Source of the DNA: JAHITU01 sp964486155
GTDB lineage: Bacteria > Patescibacteriota > Minisyncoccia > Phycocordibacterales > UBA12079
Length of the DNA: 64,000 nt
Direction of reading: 5' to 3'
Assembly: GCA_964486155.1 (NCBI GenBank)
Contig: CAZAKQ010000001.1
Span: forward strand, 7,861 to 71,860
The translations under genes were made by a program, and so were the position numbers. Numbering within the stretch: the stretch's first letter is position 1; each line of letters starts with the position of its first letter. The notes under the pieces were generated by a model that saw only the letters and a list, made by a program, of their open reading frames with translations, made no database searches and had not been told where the DNA came from. Positions 26,003 through 34,290 of this stretch are shown in pieces.

Positions 26003-26063
26003 CCTGCCTACCGGACAGGCATTAAAACATAAAAACAAACGAATTTTTGCTTCGCAAAAATTC
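26003..26063. repeat. 20-bp palindrome family copy plus AAAAATTC hairpin
   Basis: CCTGCCTACCGGACAGGC, then the hairpin GAATTTTTGC-TTC-GCAAAAATTC, in the spacer upstream of rnj. The second half of the spacer holds a GACTTTATGG-type repeat just before the rnj ATG. Confidence 0.55.
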
Positions 26064-26194
26064 TCAACAACTAACTTATTATTAATTATTAAAATAGAAA
26101 GTAAGAAATAAAATATCAAATATTTAAAAAATTACTATGTAATTTTTTAACTTTTAACTTCATGGACTTTATAGACTTTCAACTAATCTAAACT

Positions 26195-28009
26195 ATGATT
26201 AAAAAAGAACAAAAAACGAATACAGATAAGGCTAAAAAGAAAATTTCCTTTAATAAAAAAGGTAAAGCAAAAGCTTTCAAAAAACCAGCAAAAAAACCTA
26301 TCTCTCAAAACAACAAAAAAGTTGTTAAATTACCTGAAGCAAACAATATAAGAATCATCCCTCTAGGAGGATTTGAAGAAGTAGGAAAAAATATGTTTGC
26401 CGTTGAGTACAAAAATGAAATTTTAGTTTTTGATGCAGGAGTTCAATTTACTTCTGAAGAAAATACTCCTGGGATAGACTATATTTTACCTAATACAAGA
26501 TATTTAGAAGAAAGAAAAGAAAAGATCAGAGGAATAATAATTACTCATGGACATTTAGACCATATTGGAGGAATTCCTTTTGTAATGGAAAGAATTGGTA
26601 ATCCCCCACTTTATACCGGATATTTAACTTCATTAATGATTAAAAAAAGAATGGAAGAATTTCCCACTAAACCTAAAATTGATTATAAAATAGTAGAACC
26701 TAAAGAAAAAATCAGGATAGGAAATTTAAAAGTAAAATTCTTTCCAGTGACTCATTCAATTCCAGGAGCTTTGGGAATTTCAATAGAAACACCTCAAGGA
26801 AATATAGTAATTACTGGGGACATTAAATTAGAACATGCAGACGGCATTCCTTCAGACAAAGAATTAGAAACATGGAAGGATTTAAGTAAAGACGACAATC
26901 TACTTTTAATTGCTGATTCTACTAATGTTGAAAAGCCTGGATATTCAATGCCAGAAAAAATCGTTTACGATAGTATTGAACAAATAATAAAAAATACTAA
27001 AGGACGATTAATTATTGGTACCTTTGCTTCTCAATTTGAAAGAATGATTAAAATTGTTGAAATAGCAGAAAAATATGGCAAGAAAATTATTTTAGAAGGA
27101 CGCAGTATGAAAACTAATATGGAAATAGCTAGAATTTCTAAATTATTCATTCCTAAAAAAGACACTTTAATCTTATCAAAAGATATAGCAAATTATCCTT
27201 CAGATAGAATAGTTATTCTTGCTACAGGATCACAAGGAGAAGAATTTGCAGCTCTAATGAGAATGTCATTGAAACAACATAAAAATATTTTTCTTAACGA
27301 AAGAGATACTGTTGTTTTATCATCTTCTATAATTCCTGGAAATGAATTATCCGTGAGGAAATTAGAAGATAATTTATACCGTCACGATTTAAAAATTATT
27401 CATTATCGAGTAGCAGATGTTCATTCCACTGGGCACGGAAATGCTCAAGAATTAGCTTGGATAAATACTCAAGTTAATCCAAAATTCTTTATGCCTGGAT
27501 ATGGTCATCATTCTATGTTAAAAGTTCATGCTCAAATAGCTAAATCAATTGGATTTCCAGCTGAAAATATAATCGTGGCCGATAATGGAAACTTAGTAGA
27601 TATATCTAAAGATAAAAAAATAAAAGTACAAAAAGAGAAAGCACCTTCAGATTTAATGATGGTGGACGGTTTTTCTATTGGAGATATGCAAGAAGTAGTT
27701 ATCCGAGACAGACAAAATCTTGCTCAAGACGGAATTTTTGTAGTTATTGCTACCTTAGATGTAAGCTCTGGAAAATTAAGAAAATCTCCAGATATTATCT
27801 CTCGAGGATTTATTTATCTTAGAGAATCTAAAGAATTATTAAAACAATCTCGTCAAATTACAAAAACAACTGTAGAAGGTACAGCTAAAAAAATGAAGCC
27901 TGTAGATTTTGATATAATCAAAAAAGAAATCACAGACAATGTGGGACGATACTTATTTCAAACAACAAATAAAAGACCTATTGTAATTCCTGTAGTGCTG
28001 GGAGTTTAA
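26195..28009 (+). CDS. rnj: Ribonuclease J
   Basis: Metallo-beta-lactamase/beta-CASP ribonuclease with endo- and 5'-3' exonuclease activity in RNA decay and processing. A Lys-rich tail of about 48 residues (KKKISFNKKGKAKAFKKPAK) precedes the core. The zinc site is THGHLDHIGGIP (H118, H120, D122, H123). Later motifs are VTHSIPGALGI, VITGDIK, the beta-CASP IIGTFASQFERM, ILATGSQGEEFAALMRM and VHSTGHGNAQELAWI, then the C-terminal RNase J domain. 604 residues. With RNase R it gives this reduced genome both exonuclease directions. Confidence 0.95.
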   Translation: MIKKEQKTNTDKAKKKISFNKKGKAKAFKKPAKKPISQNNKKVVKLPEANNIRIIPLGGFEEVGKNMFAVEYKNEILVFDAGVQFTSEENTPGIDYILPNTRYLEERKEKIRGIIITHGHLDHIGGIPFVMERIGNPPLYTGYLTSLMIKKRMEEFPTKPKIDYKIVEPKEKIRIGNLKVKFFPVTHSIPGALGISIETPQGNIVITGDIKLEHADGIPSDKELETWKDLSKDDNLLLIADSTNVEKPGYSMPEKIVYDSIEQIIKNTKGRLIIGTFASQFERMIKIVEIAEKYGKKIILEGRSMKTNMEIARISKLFIPKKDTLILSKDIANYPSDRIVILATGSQGEEFAALMRMSLKQHKNIFLNERDTVVLSSSIIPGNELSVRKLEDNLYRHDLKIIHYRVADVHSTGHGNAQELAWINTQVNPKFFMPGYGHHSMLKVHAQIAKSIGFPAENIIVADNGNLVDISKDKKIKVQKEKAPSDLMMVDGFSIGDMQEVVIRDRQNLAQDGIFVVIATLDVSSGKLRKSPDIISRGFIYLRESKELLKQSRQITKTTVEGTAKKMKPVDFDIIKKEITDNVGRYLFQTTNKRPIVIPVVLGV

Positions 28010-28036
28010 AAATTAAAATAATCAAATTTTTCAAGG

Positions 28037-28128
28037 AATTTTAGTAGTCCGACTACTGAATTAGCAATGACATGTACTTGCCTGAAGATTTTGAATTAAT
28101 AAACTAAAGTAGTCGGACTACTAAAATT
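28037..28128. repeat. REPIN-like doublet with exact 21-bp inverted ends
   Basis: The left end AATTTTAGTAGTCCGACTAC... and the right end are exact inverted copies (21 bp), separated by 50 bases. Each end is itself an odd-length palindrome (AGTAGTC-C-GACTACT on the left, central G on the right). A 20-bp palindrome CCTGCCTACCGACAGGCAGG follows at 28142-28161. Confidence 0.75.
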
Positions 28129-28225
28129 TAAGACCTCTTTTCCTGCCTACCGACAGGCAGGTTGAAAAATTTAGATCATTTTAATTTTAGTATTATGTAG
28201 TATGTATTAAGTATTATGTTTCTGA

Positions 28226-28231
28226 TATAAT
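28226..28231 (+). promoter_or_regulatory. -10 box of the phosphoesterase gene, leaderless type
   Basis: A consensus TATAAT ends 7 bases before the ATG, preceded by a TATTATGTAGTATGTATTAA repeat also found near 34.76 and 37.3 kb. Confidence 0.4.
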
Positions 28232-28238
28232 AAATGAT

Positions 28239-28829
28239 ATGAAAATAGCAATAATAGCAGATGTTCATGACAATGCTCACAATCTAGTTCTAACATTAGA
28301 AAAAATAAATAATTATGGAAATATAAAAAAGATTTTATTTTTAGGTGATTTTTGCGGTGCCGCGGTTTCTAAAATATTATGTGCTTCTCCTATACCTGTA
28401 TTTTCTATTTGGGGAAATAATGATGGAGATAAATATTTGATTACTAAATTTTCATTAGAAAAAAATAGCAACATGGAAATTGGATTTGGAACTTATGATT
28501 CTATAGAAATAGATAATAAAAAGATATTTTTAACCCATTTTCCATTTTTAGCAAAATCAATGGCCAAATCTGGTGATTATGATGCTGTATTTTATGGACA
28601 TAATCATTTAAAAAATAAAGAAAGAATTAATAATTGTTTGGTTTTAAATCCTGGCGAAATTGGAGCCTATAAGACTGGACTTTCAACTTTTGCTATTTAT
28701 GACACAAAGACAAATAATGCAGAAATAATTGAATTAGAAAATAGCATTACAACTAATACAGAATTATCTAAAGAGAAATTTAAAGATATTAAATTCACAT
28801 TTAATAAACAAAGAGGTCATGAATATTAA
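28239..28829 (+). CDS. YfcE/MJ0936-type metallophosphoesterase
   Basis: Calcineurin-like phosphodiesterase. The metal ligands are visible in the family order: IADVHDN (D8, H10), FLGDF, WGNNDGDKY, LTHFPF and FYGHNHLKN. The C-terminal part contains LNPGEIGAYKTG, matching the LVNPGS(P/A) block of YfcE proteins. Substrates of this family are varied phosphodiesters; the natural substrate cannot be read from the sequence. 196 residues. It is 9 bases upstream of an MFS transporter gene, probably co-transcribed. Confidence 0.85.
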   Translation: MKIAIIADVHDNAHNLVLTLEKINNYGNIKKILFLGDFCGAAVSKILCASPIPVFSIWGNNDGDKYLITKFSLEKNSNMEIGFGTYDSIEIDNKKIFLTHFPFLAKSMAKSGDYDAVFYGHNHLKNKERINNCLVLNPGEIGAYKTGLSTFAIYDTKTNNAEIIELENSITTNTELSKEKFKDIKFTFNKQRGHEY

Positions 28830-28838
28830 AATTAAATT

Positions 28839-29996
28839 ATGGAAAAGAAAAAATTACGTTATATTATATATATTCTAGGATTATTATTTACATTTAGTGC
28901 TTCTTTACCTGGTTATATCAATTCTAGTTTTATGGAGCAATTTCTATCTGAAAGAATGGTAGGAGTTCTTTATACTATCGCCTCTATTTTAGCTATAATT
29001 TGTTTAACTTTTGCCCCAAGATTATTAAGAAAAATTGGAAATTATTGGATGACTTTAGGATTATCTGGTATGAGTATCCTTGCTCTATTAATTTTAGCTT
29101 TTAATCAAAATCCTTATATCGTAATCCCATTTTTTGTAATATATCTATCTTTTTACTCTATTATTTACTTAAATTCAGATATTCTTCTTGAAGAACAATC
29201 ATCAGACTCAAGCACAGGAAATACTCGAGGACTTTATCTTTCTATCAGTAATTTAGCATGGGTGTCCTCCCCTTTTATTGTGGGATTAATATTAACCAAT
29301 GGAGATTATTGGAAAATTTATGGGTTAGCATCTTTATCAGTGGTTCCTTTTATAATTTTACTATCTATATTTTTTAGAAATTTCAAAGATCCTGTTTATA
29401 TAGATACTCCCTTTTTAAAGACTTTTACAAAGTTGAAACAAAAGAAAAATATTTACCATATTTTTATAATAAGAACTTTATTACAATTCTTCTATTCTTG
29501 GATGGTTATTTATACTCCAATTTATTTACATAAATATATCGGGTTAGATTGGACTATTATCGGAACTATTTTTTCTATTATGCTTTTACCCTTTTTATTA
29601 TTCCAAATTTCCTTAGGAACTTTGGCTGATAAAAAATTTGGAGAAAAAGAAATTTTAAATATTGGGTTAATTTTAATAGCTCTTACTACCGCAATACTAT
29701 CTTTTATTTCTCCAGATGCAACTTGGTGGACTTGGGCAGGAATATTATTTCTAACCCGAACTGGAGCTAGCAGTATTGAAATAATGACAGAATCTTATTT
29801 CTTTAAAAAAGTTGACGAAAAAGATGCTGACATAATTAGTTTTTTTAGAATGGCACGTCCCATAGCTTATATCATTGGTCCAGCCTTAGCTTCTCTAACA
29901 ATATTCTTAGTTGATTTTCGTTTTATTTTCTTGGTGTTGGGAGTGATTATGTTGAGTGGGTTGAAATATTCACTGACTATTCAAGATACGAGATAA
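28839..29996 (+). CDS. Major facilitator superfamily transporter
   Basis: 385 residues with about 12 hydrophobic helices in two halves of six. The central loop lies at FRNFKDPVYIDTPFLKTFTKLKQKKN. The second half has the MFS loop-8/9 remnant GTLADKKFGEKEIL, typical of the GxLaDrxGrr motif. Substrate unknown; drug/metabolite efflux or sugar uptake are both possible. It follows the phosphoesterase gene closely. A scaffold gap starts soon after, so downstream partners may be missing. Confidence 0.82.
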   Translation: MEKKKLRYIIYILGLLFTFSASLPGYINSSFMEQFLSERMVGVLYTIASILAIICLTFAPRLLRKIGNYWMTLGLSGMSILALLILAFNQNPYIVIPFFVIYLSFYSIIYLNSDILLEEQSSDSSTGNTRGLYLSISNLAWVSSPFIVGLILTNGDYWKIYGLASLSVVPFIILLSIFFRNFKDPVYIDTPFLKTFTKLKQKKNIYHIFIIRTLLQFFYSWMVIYTPIYLHKYIGLDWTIIGTIFSIMLLPFLLFQISLGTLADKKFGEKEILNIGLILIALTTAILSFISPDATWWTWAGILFLTRTGASSIEIMTESYFFKKVDEKDADIISFFRMARPIAYIIGPALASLTIFLVDFRFIFLVLGVIMLSGLKYSLTIQDTR

Positions 29997-30004
29997 CTTG
30001 TTAG

Positions 30005-30033
30005 TCCGCCATCCGCCAGCTGGCGGAGGCGGA
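30005..30033. repeat. Nested TCCGCC palindromes after the MFS gene
   Basis: TCCGCC ... GGCGGA arms enclose the 16-bp TCCGCCAGCTGGCGGA palindrome (30012-30027). TTAGGTAATTAGTTAGTTAG spacer sequence follows, up to the gap. Confidence 0.55.
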
Positions 30034-30060
30034 TTAGGTAATTAGTTAGTTAGAAAAAGG

Positions 30061-30160
30061 NNNNNNNNNNNNNNNNNNNNNNNNNNNNNNNNNNNNNNNN
30101 NNNNNNNNNNNNNNNNNNNNNNNNNNNNNNNNNNNNNNNNNNNNNNNNNNNNNNNNNNNN
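30061..30160. other. Assembly gap (100 N)
   Basis: 100 undetermined bases; second scaffold join. The sequence on either side need not be truly adjacent. Confidence 0.99.
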
Positions 30161-30175
30161 AAAAAGGAGTACCTA

Positions 30176-30358
30176 ATGGATATCAAAATAGGTGTTTTAA
30201 ATCAAACAGACGTTGAAGAGTTAAAAAACCTCGTCAAAAAAGTTCATCCCAAAGCAGATCTTATAGATATTATTTGGGTTAAAAATGTCCCCGAAGAAAG
30301 ATTAGGGGAACTTCGTTCAAAAATTCTGGTAACTGGGAAAGGTATACTCCTTCATTAA
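30176..30358 (+). CDS. Small orphan protein, 60 residues
   Basis: Not recognised. MDIKIGVLNQTDVEELKNLVKKVHPKADLIDIIWVKNV... predicts a compact alternation of strands and helices with no membrane segment, so a small soluble protein. It has a strong Shine-Dalgarno (AAGGAG, 7 bases before ATG) and its own terminator hairpin just downstream, so it is a self-contained transcription unit. Its promoter lies in or before the assembly gap. Confidence 0.65.
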   Translation: MDIKIGVLNQTDVEELKNLVKKVHPKADLIDIIWVKNVPEERLGELRSKILVTGKGILLH

Positions 30359-30378
30359 TCTCCAATCTAGTGAAAATC

Positions 30379-30410
30379 CGCCCAATGAAATTATTTCGTT
30401 GGGCGATATT
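30379..30410 (+). terminator. Terminator of the 60-residue gene
   Basis: CGCCCAATGAAAT / ATTTCGTTGGGCG, a 13-bp stem with one G-U pair, followed by ATATTTT. Confidence 0.7.
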
Positions 30411-30437
30411 TTAAATCATAACTTTTTCTTAATTCTC

Positions 30438-30465
30438 AAAATAGTCCAGTTAACTGGACTATTTT
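30438..30465. terminator. Perfect 28-bp GTTAAC-type palindrome
   Basis: Arms around TAGTCCAGTTAACTGGACTA with T-rich flanks on both strands. It lies between the convergent 60-residue gene and aspS and probably ends aspS transcription. Confidence 0.55.
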
Positions 30466-30523
30466 TAATTCTTAAGTAATCAATAATTTTTAATTCTTTT
30501 AAATAAATAATTTTAATAAAAAA

Positions 30524-31849
30524 TTATTTATTTAAAAGAGTATCTATCCGATTTATTTCTCTAGGGAACAAAGTTGCTTCTTTAATATTTTTAATTCCTA
30601 ATAGTTTAGCCGTTAATCTTTCTAGCCCCATTCCAATTCCTCCATGTTTAGGCATTCCATATTTGAAGGCTTGAAGATAATAAGAAAAACTTTTAGCATC
30701 TAAACCTTTTTTCTCAATTCCTTTTATCAAATCTTCATAATTATGAAACCTTTGTCCACCTGTTGTAATTTCAATTCCTCTGAACAATAAGTCAAAAGAT
30801 TTTGTAAACCCTTTATCGTTTTCATCCTCATAAGTATACATTGGTCGTTTTTCAACAGGATAGTGAGTAATGAAAACAAAATCTGAATTAAATTCTTTTT
30901 TAACATATTCACAAATCCATCTTTCGTGTTGAGGTTCTAAATCTGGTTCACCAACACAATCTTCATCAAATTCTTTTTTAATTATTTCTTGTGCTTCTTT
31001 TAATTTCATAAATGGAATTTCATCAGGCACTTCTGGAATTTCAGATTTTAATAGTTCAAATTCTTTTTGACATTTTTCTTTCAATTCTTTTACCACAAAT
31101 TGCAATAATTTATTTTCCATATTCATTATATCTATATGGTCTTTAATGAAACCCATTTCAAAATCTAAAGAAGTATATTCATTTATATGCCTTGTAGTAC
31201 TGTGTTTTTCCGCTCTAAAGACATTTCCGGTCATAAATACTCTTTCATACACTCCTACCATTATTTGCTTATAAAATTGAGGGCTTGTTGCTAAGAAAGC
31301 TTTATTTCCAAAATAATCAACTTCAAAAACTCCTGCTCCTCCTTCCGCATCAGCTCCAATAATCTTAGGAACTTGAACCTCTGTAAATTCTTCTGAAATT
31401 AGAAAATCTCGAAAAGCTTGCACTATAACAGACTGTACTTTAAATACTGCTTTTTTCTCTTTTGTTCGCAAAGTTAATGGTAAATAATCTAAATAAGTAT
31501 CTAAATTAATTTCTGTATCTTTTTCAAAAGGTAACTCTTTGGCTTCACTAATAACTTCTATTTCCAATATTTCAATTTCTAATTTCCCGTTTAACTCTTC
31601 TTCCTTTATCATATTATCTGGTCTTTTATTTACCTTTCCTTTTATTTCCAAAACCCATTCTGGACGAATTTTGTTAGCAATCTCACTAACTTCTTTATGG
31701 TTAGGCAAAGCTACCATTTGCACAGTTCCAGTTCTATCACGAAAATCAACGAAAATTAATTTTCCATGATCACGACGCACATTAACCCATCCAGCGATTT
31801 GCACTTCTTGGTCAATATGTTCTTTTAAATTTTTTATATAAGTTCTCAT
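30524..31849 (-). CDS. aspS: Aspartyl-tRNA synthetase, archaeal/eukaryotic type
   Basis: Class II synthetase; OB-fold anticodon domain (about 1-105) then catalytic core. Motif 2 is FRAEKHSTTRHINEYTSLDF and motif 3 is GIGMGLERL. FLATSPQFYKQ and the GGQRFHNY region fit the AspRS/AsnRS subgroup. 441 residues without the GAD insertion of the bacterial AspRS, so this is the short archaeal-type enzyme. In organisms lacking AsnRS this type often also makes Asp-tRNA-Asn for GatCAB; that cannot be judged from this window. Its leader carries a T-box. Confidence 0.9.
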   Translation of the reverse strand: MRTYIKNLKEHIDQEVQIAGWVNVRRDHGKLIFVDFRDRTGTVQMVALPNHKEVSEIANKIRPEWVLEIKGKVNKRPDNMIKEEELNGKLEIEILEIEVISEAKELPFEKDTEINLDTYLDYLPLTLRTKEKKAVFKVQSVIVQAFRDFLISEEFTEVQVPKIIGADAEGGAGVFEVDYFGNKAFLATSPQFYKQIMVGVYERVFMTGNVFRAEKHSTTRHINEYTSLDFEMGFIKDHIDIMNMENKLLQFVVKELKEKCQKEFELLKSEIPEVPDEIPFMKLKEAQEIIKKEFDEDCVGEPDLEPQHERWICEYVKKEFNSDFVFITHYPVEKRPMYTYEDENDKGFTKSFDLLFRGIEITTGGQRFHNYEDLIKGIEKKGLDAKSFSYYLQAFKYGMPKHGGIGMGLERLTAKLLGIKNIKEATLFPREINRIDTLLNK

Positions 31850-31860
31850 GATTTTTATGA

Positions 31861-31945
31861 TTTAGAGGTCCGACCTCTTTAAATTATTAATTCAAATATT
31901 TTTGCAAATACATGTCCTAGCAAATTCAGAGGTCGGACCTCTAAA
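31861..31945. repeat. REPIN-like doublet with exact 18-bp inverted ends in the aspS leader
   Basis: TTTAGAGGTCCGACCTCT and its exact inverse, with 49 bases between. Central C on one side, central G on the other. It lies between the T-box terminator and the aspS start codon, so it is in the mature mRNA. Confidence 0.75.
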
Positions 31946-31954
31946 TCTTTTAAA

Positions 31955-32132
31955 CAAAAACAACCCCTATAAATTCACCAATGATTTGGTAAATTTATAG
32001 GGGCGATAATTAACTCGCGGTGCCACCCTAATGAGTTGCTTCATTACAGCTATAACGGGCTTACCCGAAAGGTTCTACTTTCCAAAAGGATTTCTTCCTT
32101 TAGCTCCACTGTGTTTTCAGTTTCTTAGCTTT
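31955..32132 (-). promoter_or_regulatory. T-box riboswitch leader of aspS
   Basis: The minus strand carries the T-box sequence AGGGTGGCACCGCG (32016-32029). After it comes CGCCCCTAT and a 16-bp terminator stem (CCCCTATAAATTCACC at 31964-31979 with GGTAAATTTATAGGGG) ending in TTGTTTTTG. The usual competition is that uncharged tRNA pairs with the T-box bulge and prevents the terminator. Small hairpins precede it (CGGG-TAA-GCCCG; AAAGGA/TCCTTT). From the predicted start near 32132 there is room only for a very short Stem I, and I could not assign the specifier codon. Confidence 0.85.
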
Positions 32133-32138
32133 ATATTA

Positions 32139-32167
32139 ATTTTAAATCACTCTAATAAAAAAGTAAA
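32139..32167 (-). promoter_or_regulatory. aspS promoter
   Basis: Minus strand TTTACT, 17-base spacer, TAAAAT. The -35 box overlaps the T run of the upstream small gene's terminator. Confidence 0.5.
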
Positions 32168-32196
32168 GCGCTTGGAAATTGAATTCCTAAGTGCTT
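32166..32196 (-). terminator. Terminator of the 113-residue membrane-protein gene
   Basis: AAGCACTTAGGAA / TTTCCAAGCGCTT with a short loop, then TTACTTTTTTATT on the minus strand. Confidence 0.65.
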
Positions 32197-32201
32197 CATG
32201 A

Positions 32202-32543
32202 TTAAACAAGATTGATTTTATTATTTTTGACAATAATCTGTGGCATAAAAGAAGTTTCGAATTCACTTCTTAAACCATAAATTGAAATCAGCCCTATAAT
32301 TAAATATACAATTAAAGAGATCAAAAATGATTCCCAAAAAGGTAAAAAAAATACCCCCCTTATAAGAATAAAAGCTCCTACTGGGAAAGCTATACCAAAT
32401 GAACCAAAAAGGCAAATTAAACGACTATAATAATTTCCGACATCATCTTCCAAGTAAATTTCTTTAAATAAAAAAACTATCCACAAATAAGCAAAAATAA
32501 AAGATAAAACCCATATTTTTAACTCACACCATAAATTTTTCAT
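32202..32543 (-). CDS. Small membrane protein, unknown function
   Basis: 113 residues, not recognised. Three hydrophobic segments (about 9-27, 41-66 and 71-89) and a polar C-terminal tail (RSEFETSFMPQIIVKNNKINLV). It has a Shine-Dalgarno (GAGGAG, 7 bases before ATG) and its own terminator, so it forms a one-gene unit between trpS and the aspS leader. It is similar in kind, not visibly in sequence, to the small membrane genes at 3.1 and 51.5 kb. Confidence 0.7.
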   Translation of the reverse strand: MKNLWCELKIWVLSFIFAYLWIVFLFKEIYLEDDVGNYYSRLICLFGSFGIAFPVGAFILIRGVFFLPFWESFLISLIVYLIIGLISIYGLRSEFETSFMPQIIVKNNKINLV

Positions 32544-32653
32544 TTTTAACTCCTCTTCTTAAAATAAAATTTAATTTAAATTGAAACTATCTAATTAAAG
32601 AATAACAAATCACAAAAAAAAATCAACAGCTACATCCCCGTAGCTATTAAATT

Positions 32654-32702
32654 TACGGCTATACGATAGCCGTAAGTGTATACCTGCCTACCGGCAGGCA
32701 GG
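32654..32702. repeat. Hairpin plus 20-bp palindrome in the 32544-32976 gap
   Basis: TACGGCTAT-ACG-ATAGCCGTA, then CCTGCCTACCGGCAGGCAGG (32683-32702). A small AGCTAC/GTAGCT hairpin precedes them and an imperfect ACTCCAAC...GGGGTGTT hairpin follows. There is no gene in this 433-bp gap. Confidence 0.6.
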
Positions 32703-32794
32703 TTTTAAGCCATTTGAATACTCCAACAGATTGGGGTGTTCACAAAAAACAAAAACCTTACAATTAATTACATTATTTTTTAAGCTAAAAAATA

Positions 32795-32826
32795 ATATTC
32801 TATAATTCTATAGAATTATAGAATAT
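32795..32826. repeat. Perfect 32-bp A/T palindrome
   Basis: Symmetric around ATAATTCTATAGAATTAT; function unknown. Confidence 0.6.
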
Positions 32827-32837
32827 AAAACATCAAA

Positions 32838-32878
32838 ATACTCCAACCTACCTGCCGGCAGGCAGGTCAATTGGAGTA
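32838..32878. repeat. Palindrome cleanly interrupted by a second palindrome
   Basis: ATACTCCAA, then 20 bases CCTACCTGCCGGCAGGCAGG (32847-32866), then TCAATTGGAGTA. The uninterrupted form ATACTCCAATCAATTGGAGT occurs at 52.46 kb, so the 20-bp element sits in it with no base lost or duplicated. Confidence 0.8.
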
Positions 32879-32897
32879 AAAAGAAATATATATAAAT

Positions 32898-32930
32898 AAT
32901 AGAACGACAAGCAAAGCTTGTCGTTCTATT
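32898..32930 (-). terminator. trpS terminator
   Basis: A 15-bp perfect stem AATAGAACGACAAGC / GCTTGTCGTTCTATT with a 3-base loop; on the minus strand it is followed by ATTTATATATATTTC. Confidence 0.65.
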
Positions 32931-32976
32931 CTCTAACTAACTAATCCGCCAGCTGACGGACTAACTTCCTAACAAC

Positions 32977-33948
32977 CTAAACTAGTCCTACTTTTTTACG
33001 AACCTCAATCATTTTTTCTTCTGCTCTTTGGTGAGCTACTTTTCCACCTTTTTGTAAGATTTCTTTTACTTTTTCCGGATTTTTAGCAATTTCTTTTCTT
33101 TTTTCTCGCAAAGGAGTAATAAAATCTTGAATATTTTTTACTAAAATATCTTTAGATTCTTTATATCCCATTCCTCCTTCAACATATTTTCTTCTTATTT
33201 CTCCTAACTCATCTTCTGTTGAAAATAACTTATGCAAAGCGAAAATATTACAATCTTCAGGATCCTTAGAATCTTCTATTTCTTTTGAATCTGTAGGAAT
33301 GCTCATTACAGCCTTATAAATTTCTTCGTCTTCTGCAAAAAGTCCAATTGTATTTCCATAACTTTTACTCATTTTTTGTCCATCTATCCCTGGGATTACT
33401 TCTACACCTGTCACTAATTTAGATTCTGGTAATTTAAAAGTCTCTCCAAAGATCCGATTAAATTTTTCCGCAATATCACGAGCCATTTCTACATGTTGTA
33501 TTTGATCTTTTCCTACTGGGACTACATCAGTATCTTGAATTAAAATATCTGCAGCCATTAAAATAGGATAATCAAATATGCCTACATTTATATCTTTGTT
33601 CTTAGCCTCTGAGTCCTTAAAAGCATGAGCGCGCATTAAATAAGGCATAGTTGTAATACAATTAAAAATCCAAGCGAGTTCTGTTACCTGAGGCACATCT
33701 GACTGTTTAAATAAATTAACTTTTTCAGGACTTAAACCAATTGCTAAGAAATCAATTACTACATCTAAAGTATCTCTTTGCATATTTTCTGCAGAATGAA
33801 CAGAAGTCAAAGCATGATAATCTGGAATAAAAGGAAATGATTCATATTCATCTTGCATATCTACCATTTGTTTCATCATACCAAAATAATTTCCTATATG
33901 AGGTCTTCCTGTTGGTTTTATTCCTGATAGTAATATTTTTTTAGTCAT
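32977..33948 (-). CDS. trpS: Tryptophanyl-tRNA synthetase
   Basis: Class I synthetase charging tRNA-Trp. The HIGH-type motif is SGIKPTGRPHIGNYFG (about 8-23) and the KMSKS loop is GQKMSKSYGNTIGLF. MPYLMRAHAFKDSEAKN, ILMAADILIQDTDVVPVGKDQIQHVE and the C-terminal helices are standard. 323 residues, normal length. It lies 6 bases downstream of the mazF-type toxin gene, so the toxin-antitoxin pair and trpS may share a transcript. Confidence 0.95.
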   Translation of the reverse strand: MTKKILLSGIKPTGRPHIGNYFGMMKQMVDMQDEYESFPFIPDYHALTSVHSAENMQRDTLDVVIDFLAIGLSPEKVNLFKQSDVPQVTELAWIFNCITTMPYLMRAHAFKDSEAKNKDINVGIFDYPILMAADILIQDTDVVPVGKDQIQHVEMARDIAEKFNRIFGETFKLPESKLVTGVEVIPGIDGQKMSKSYGNTIGLFAEDEEIYKAVMSIPTDSKEIEDSKDPEDCNIFALHKLFSTEDELGEIRRKYVEGGMGYKESKDILVKNIQDFITPLREKRKEIAKNPEKVKEILQKGGKVAHQRAEEKMIEVRKKVGLV

Positions 33949-33954
33949 ATTTTT

Positions 33955-34290
33955 TTATTTAATTAAAATTTTAACTTTTTTTATAACCTTTAAAATAGTA
34001 TCTTGATTAGAGTTAGTAATAAATTCTAAATTTCTCTCTTTCCAATCATAACTTTTTACTTGATCAGTTAAAATCACACCACTTATCTTATTATTGATTA
34101 AAATAACCTCAAACGGATAATTTTTACTAACTGATTTTATAGGACAAAATAAAGCTAAACCAATTTTTTTATTGTATTTTTCAGAAGATAAAACAAAAGC
34201 AGGTCTTCTTCCCTTTTGTTCGTGTCCTTTTGTAGGACCAAAATCTAACCAAACTAAATCTCCTTGTTTTGGAATATATCTTTTTACCAT
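33955..34290 (-). CDS. mazF: MazF/PemK-type mRNA interferase toxin
   Basis: 111 residues of the PemK/MazF fold. YIPKQGDLVWLDFGPTKGHEQKGRRPAFVLS is the conserved first half, with the GHEQxGRRPAxV loop. LALFCPIKSV corresponds to the CPIT strand and GVILTDQVKSYDW to the DQxRSLD region that carries catalytic residues. The family cleaves mRNA at short sequences. The start overlaps the antitoxin stop by 7 bases, typical of coupled toxin-antitoxin genes. A homologue with another RNA-cleaving specificity is equally possible. Confidence 0.85.
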   Translation of the reverse strand: MVKRYIPKQGDLVWLDFGPTKGHEQKGRRPAFVLSSEKYNKKIGLALFCPIKSVSKNYPFEVILINNKISGVILTDQVKSYDWKERNLEFITNSNQDTILKVIKKVKILIK

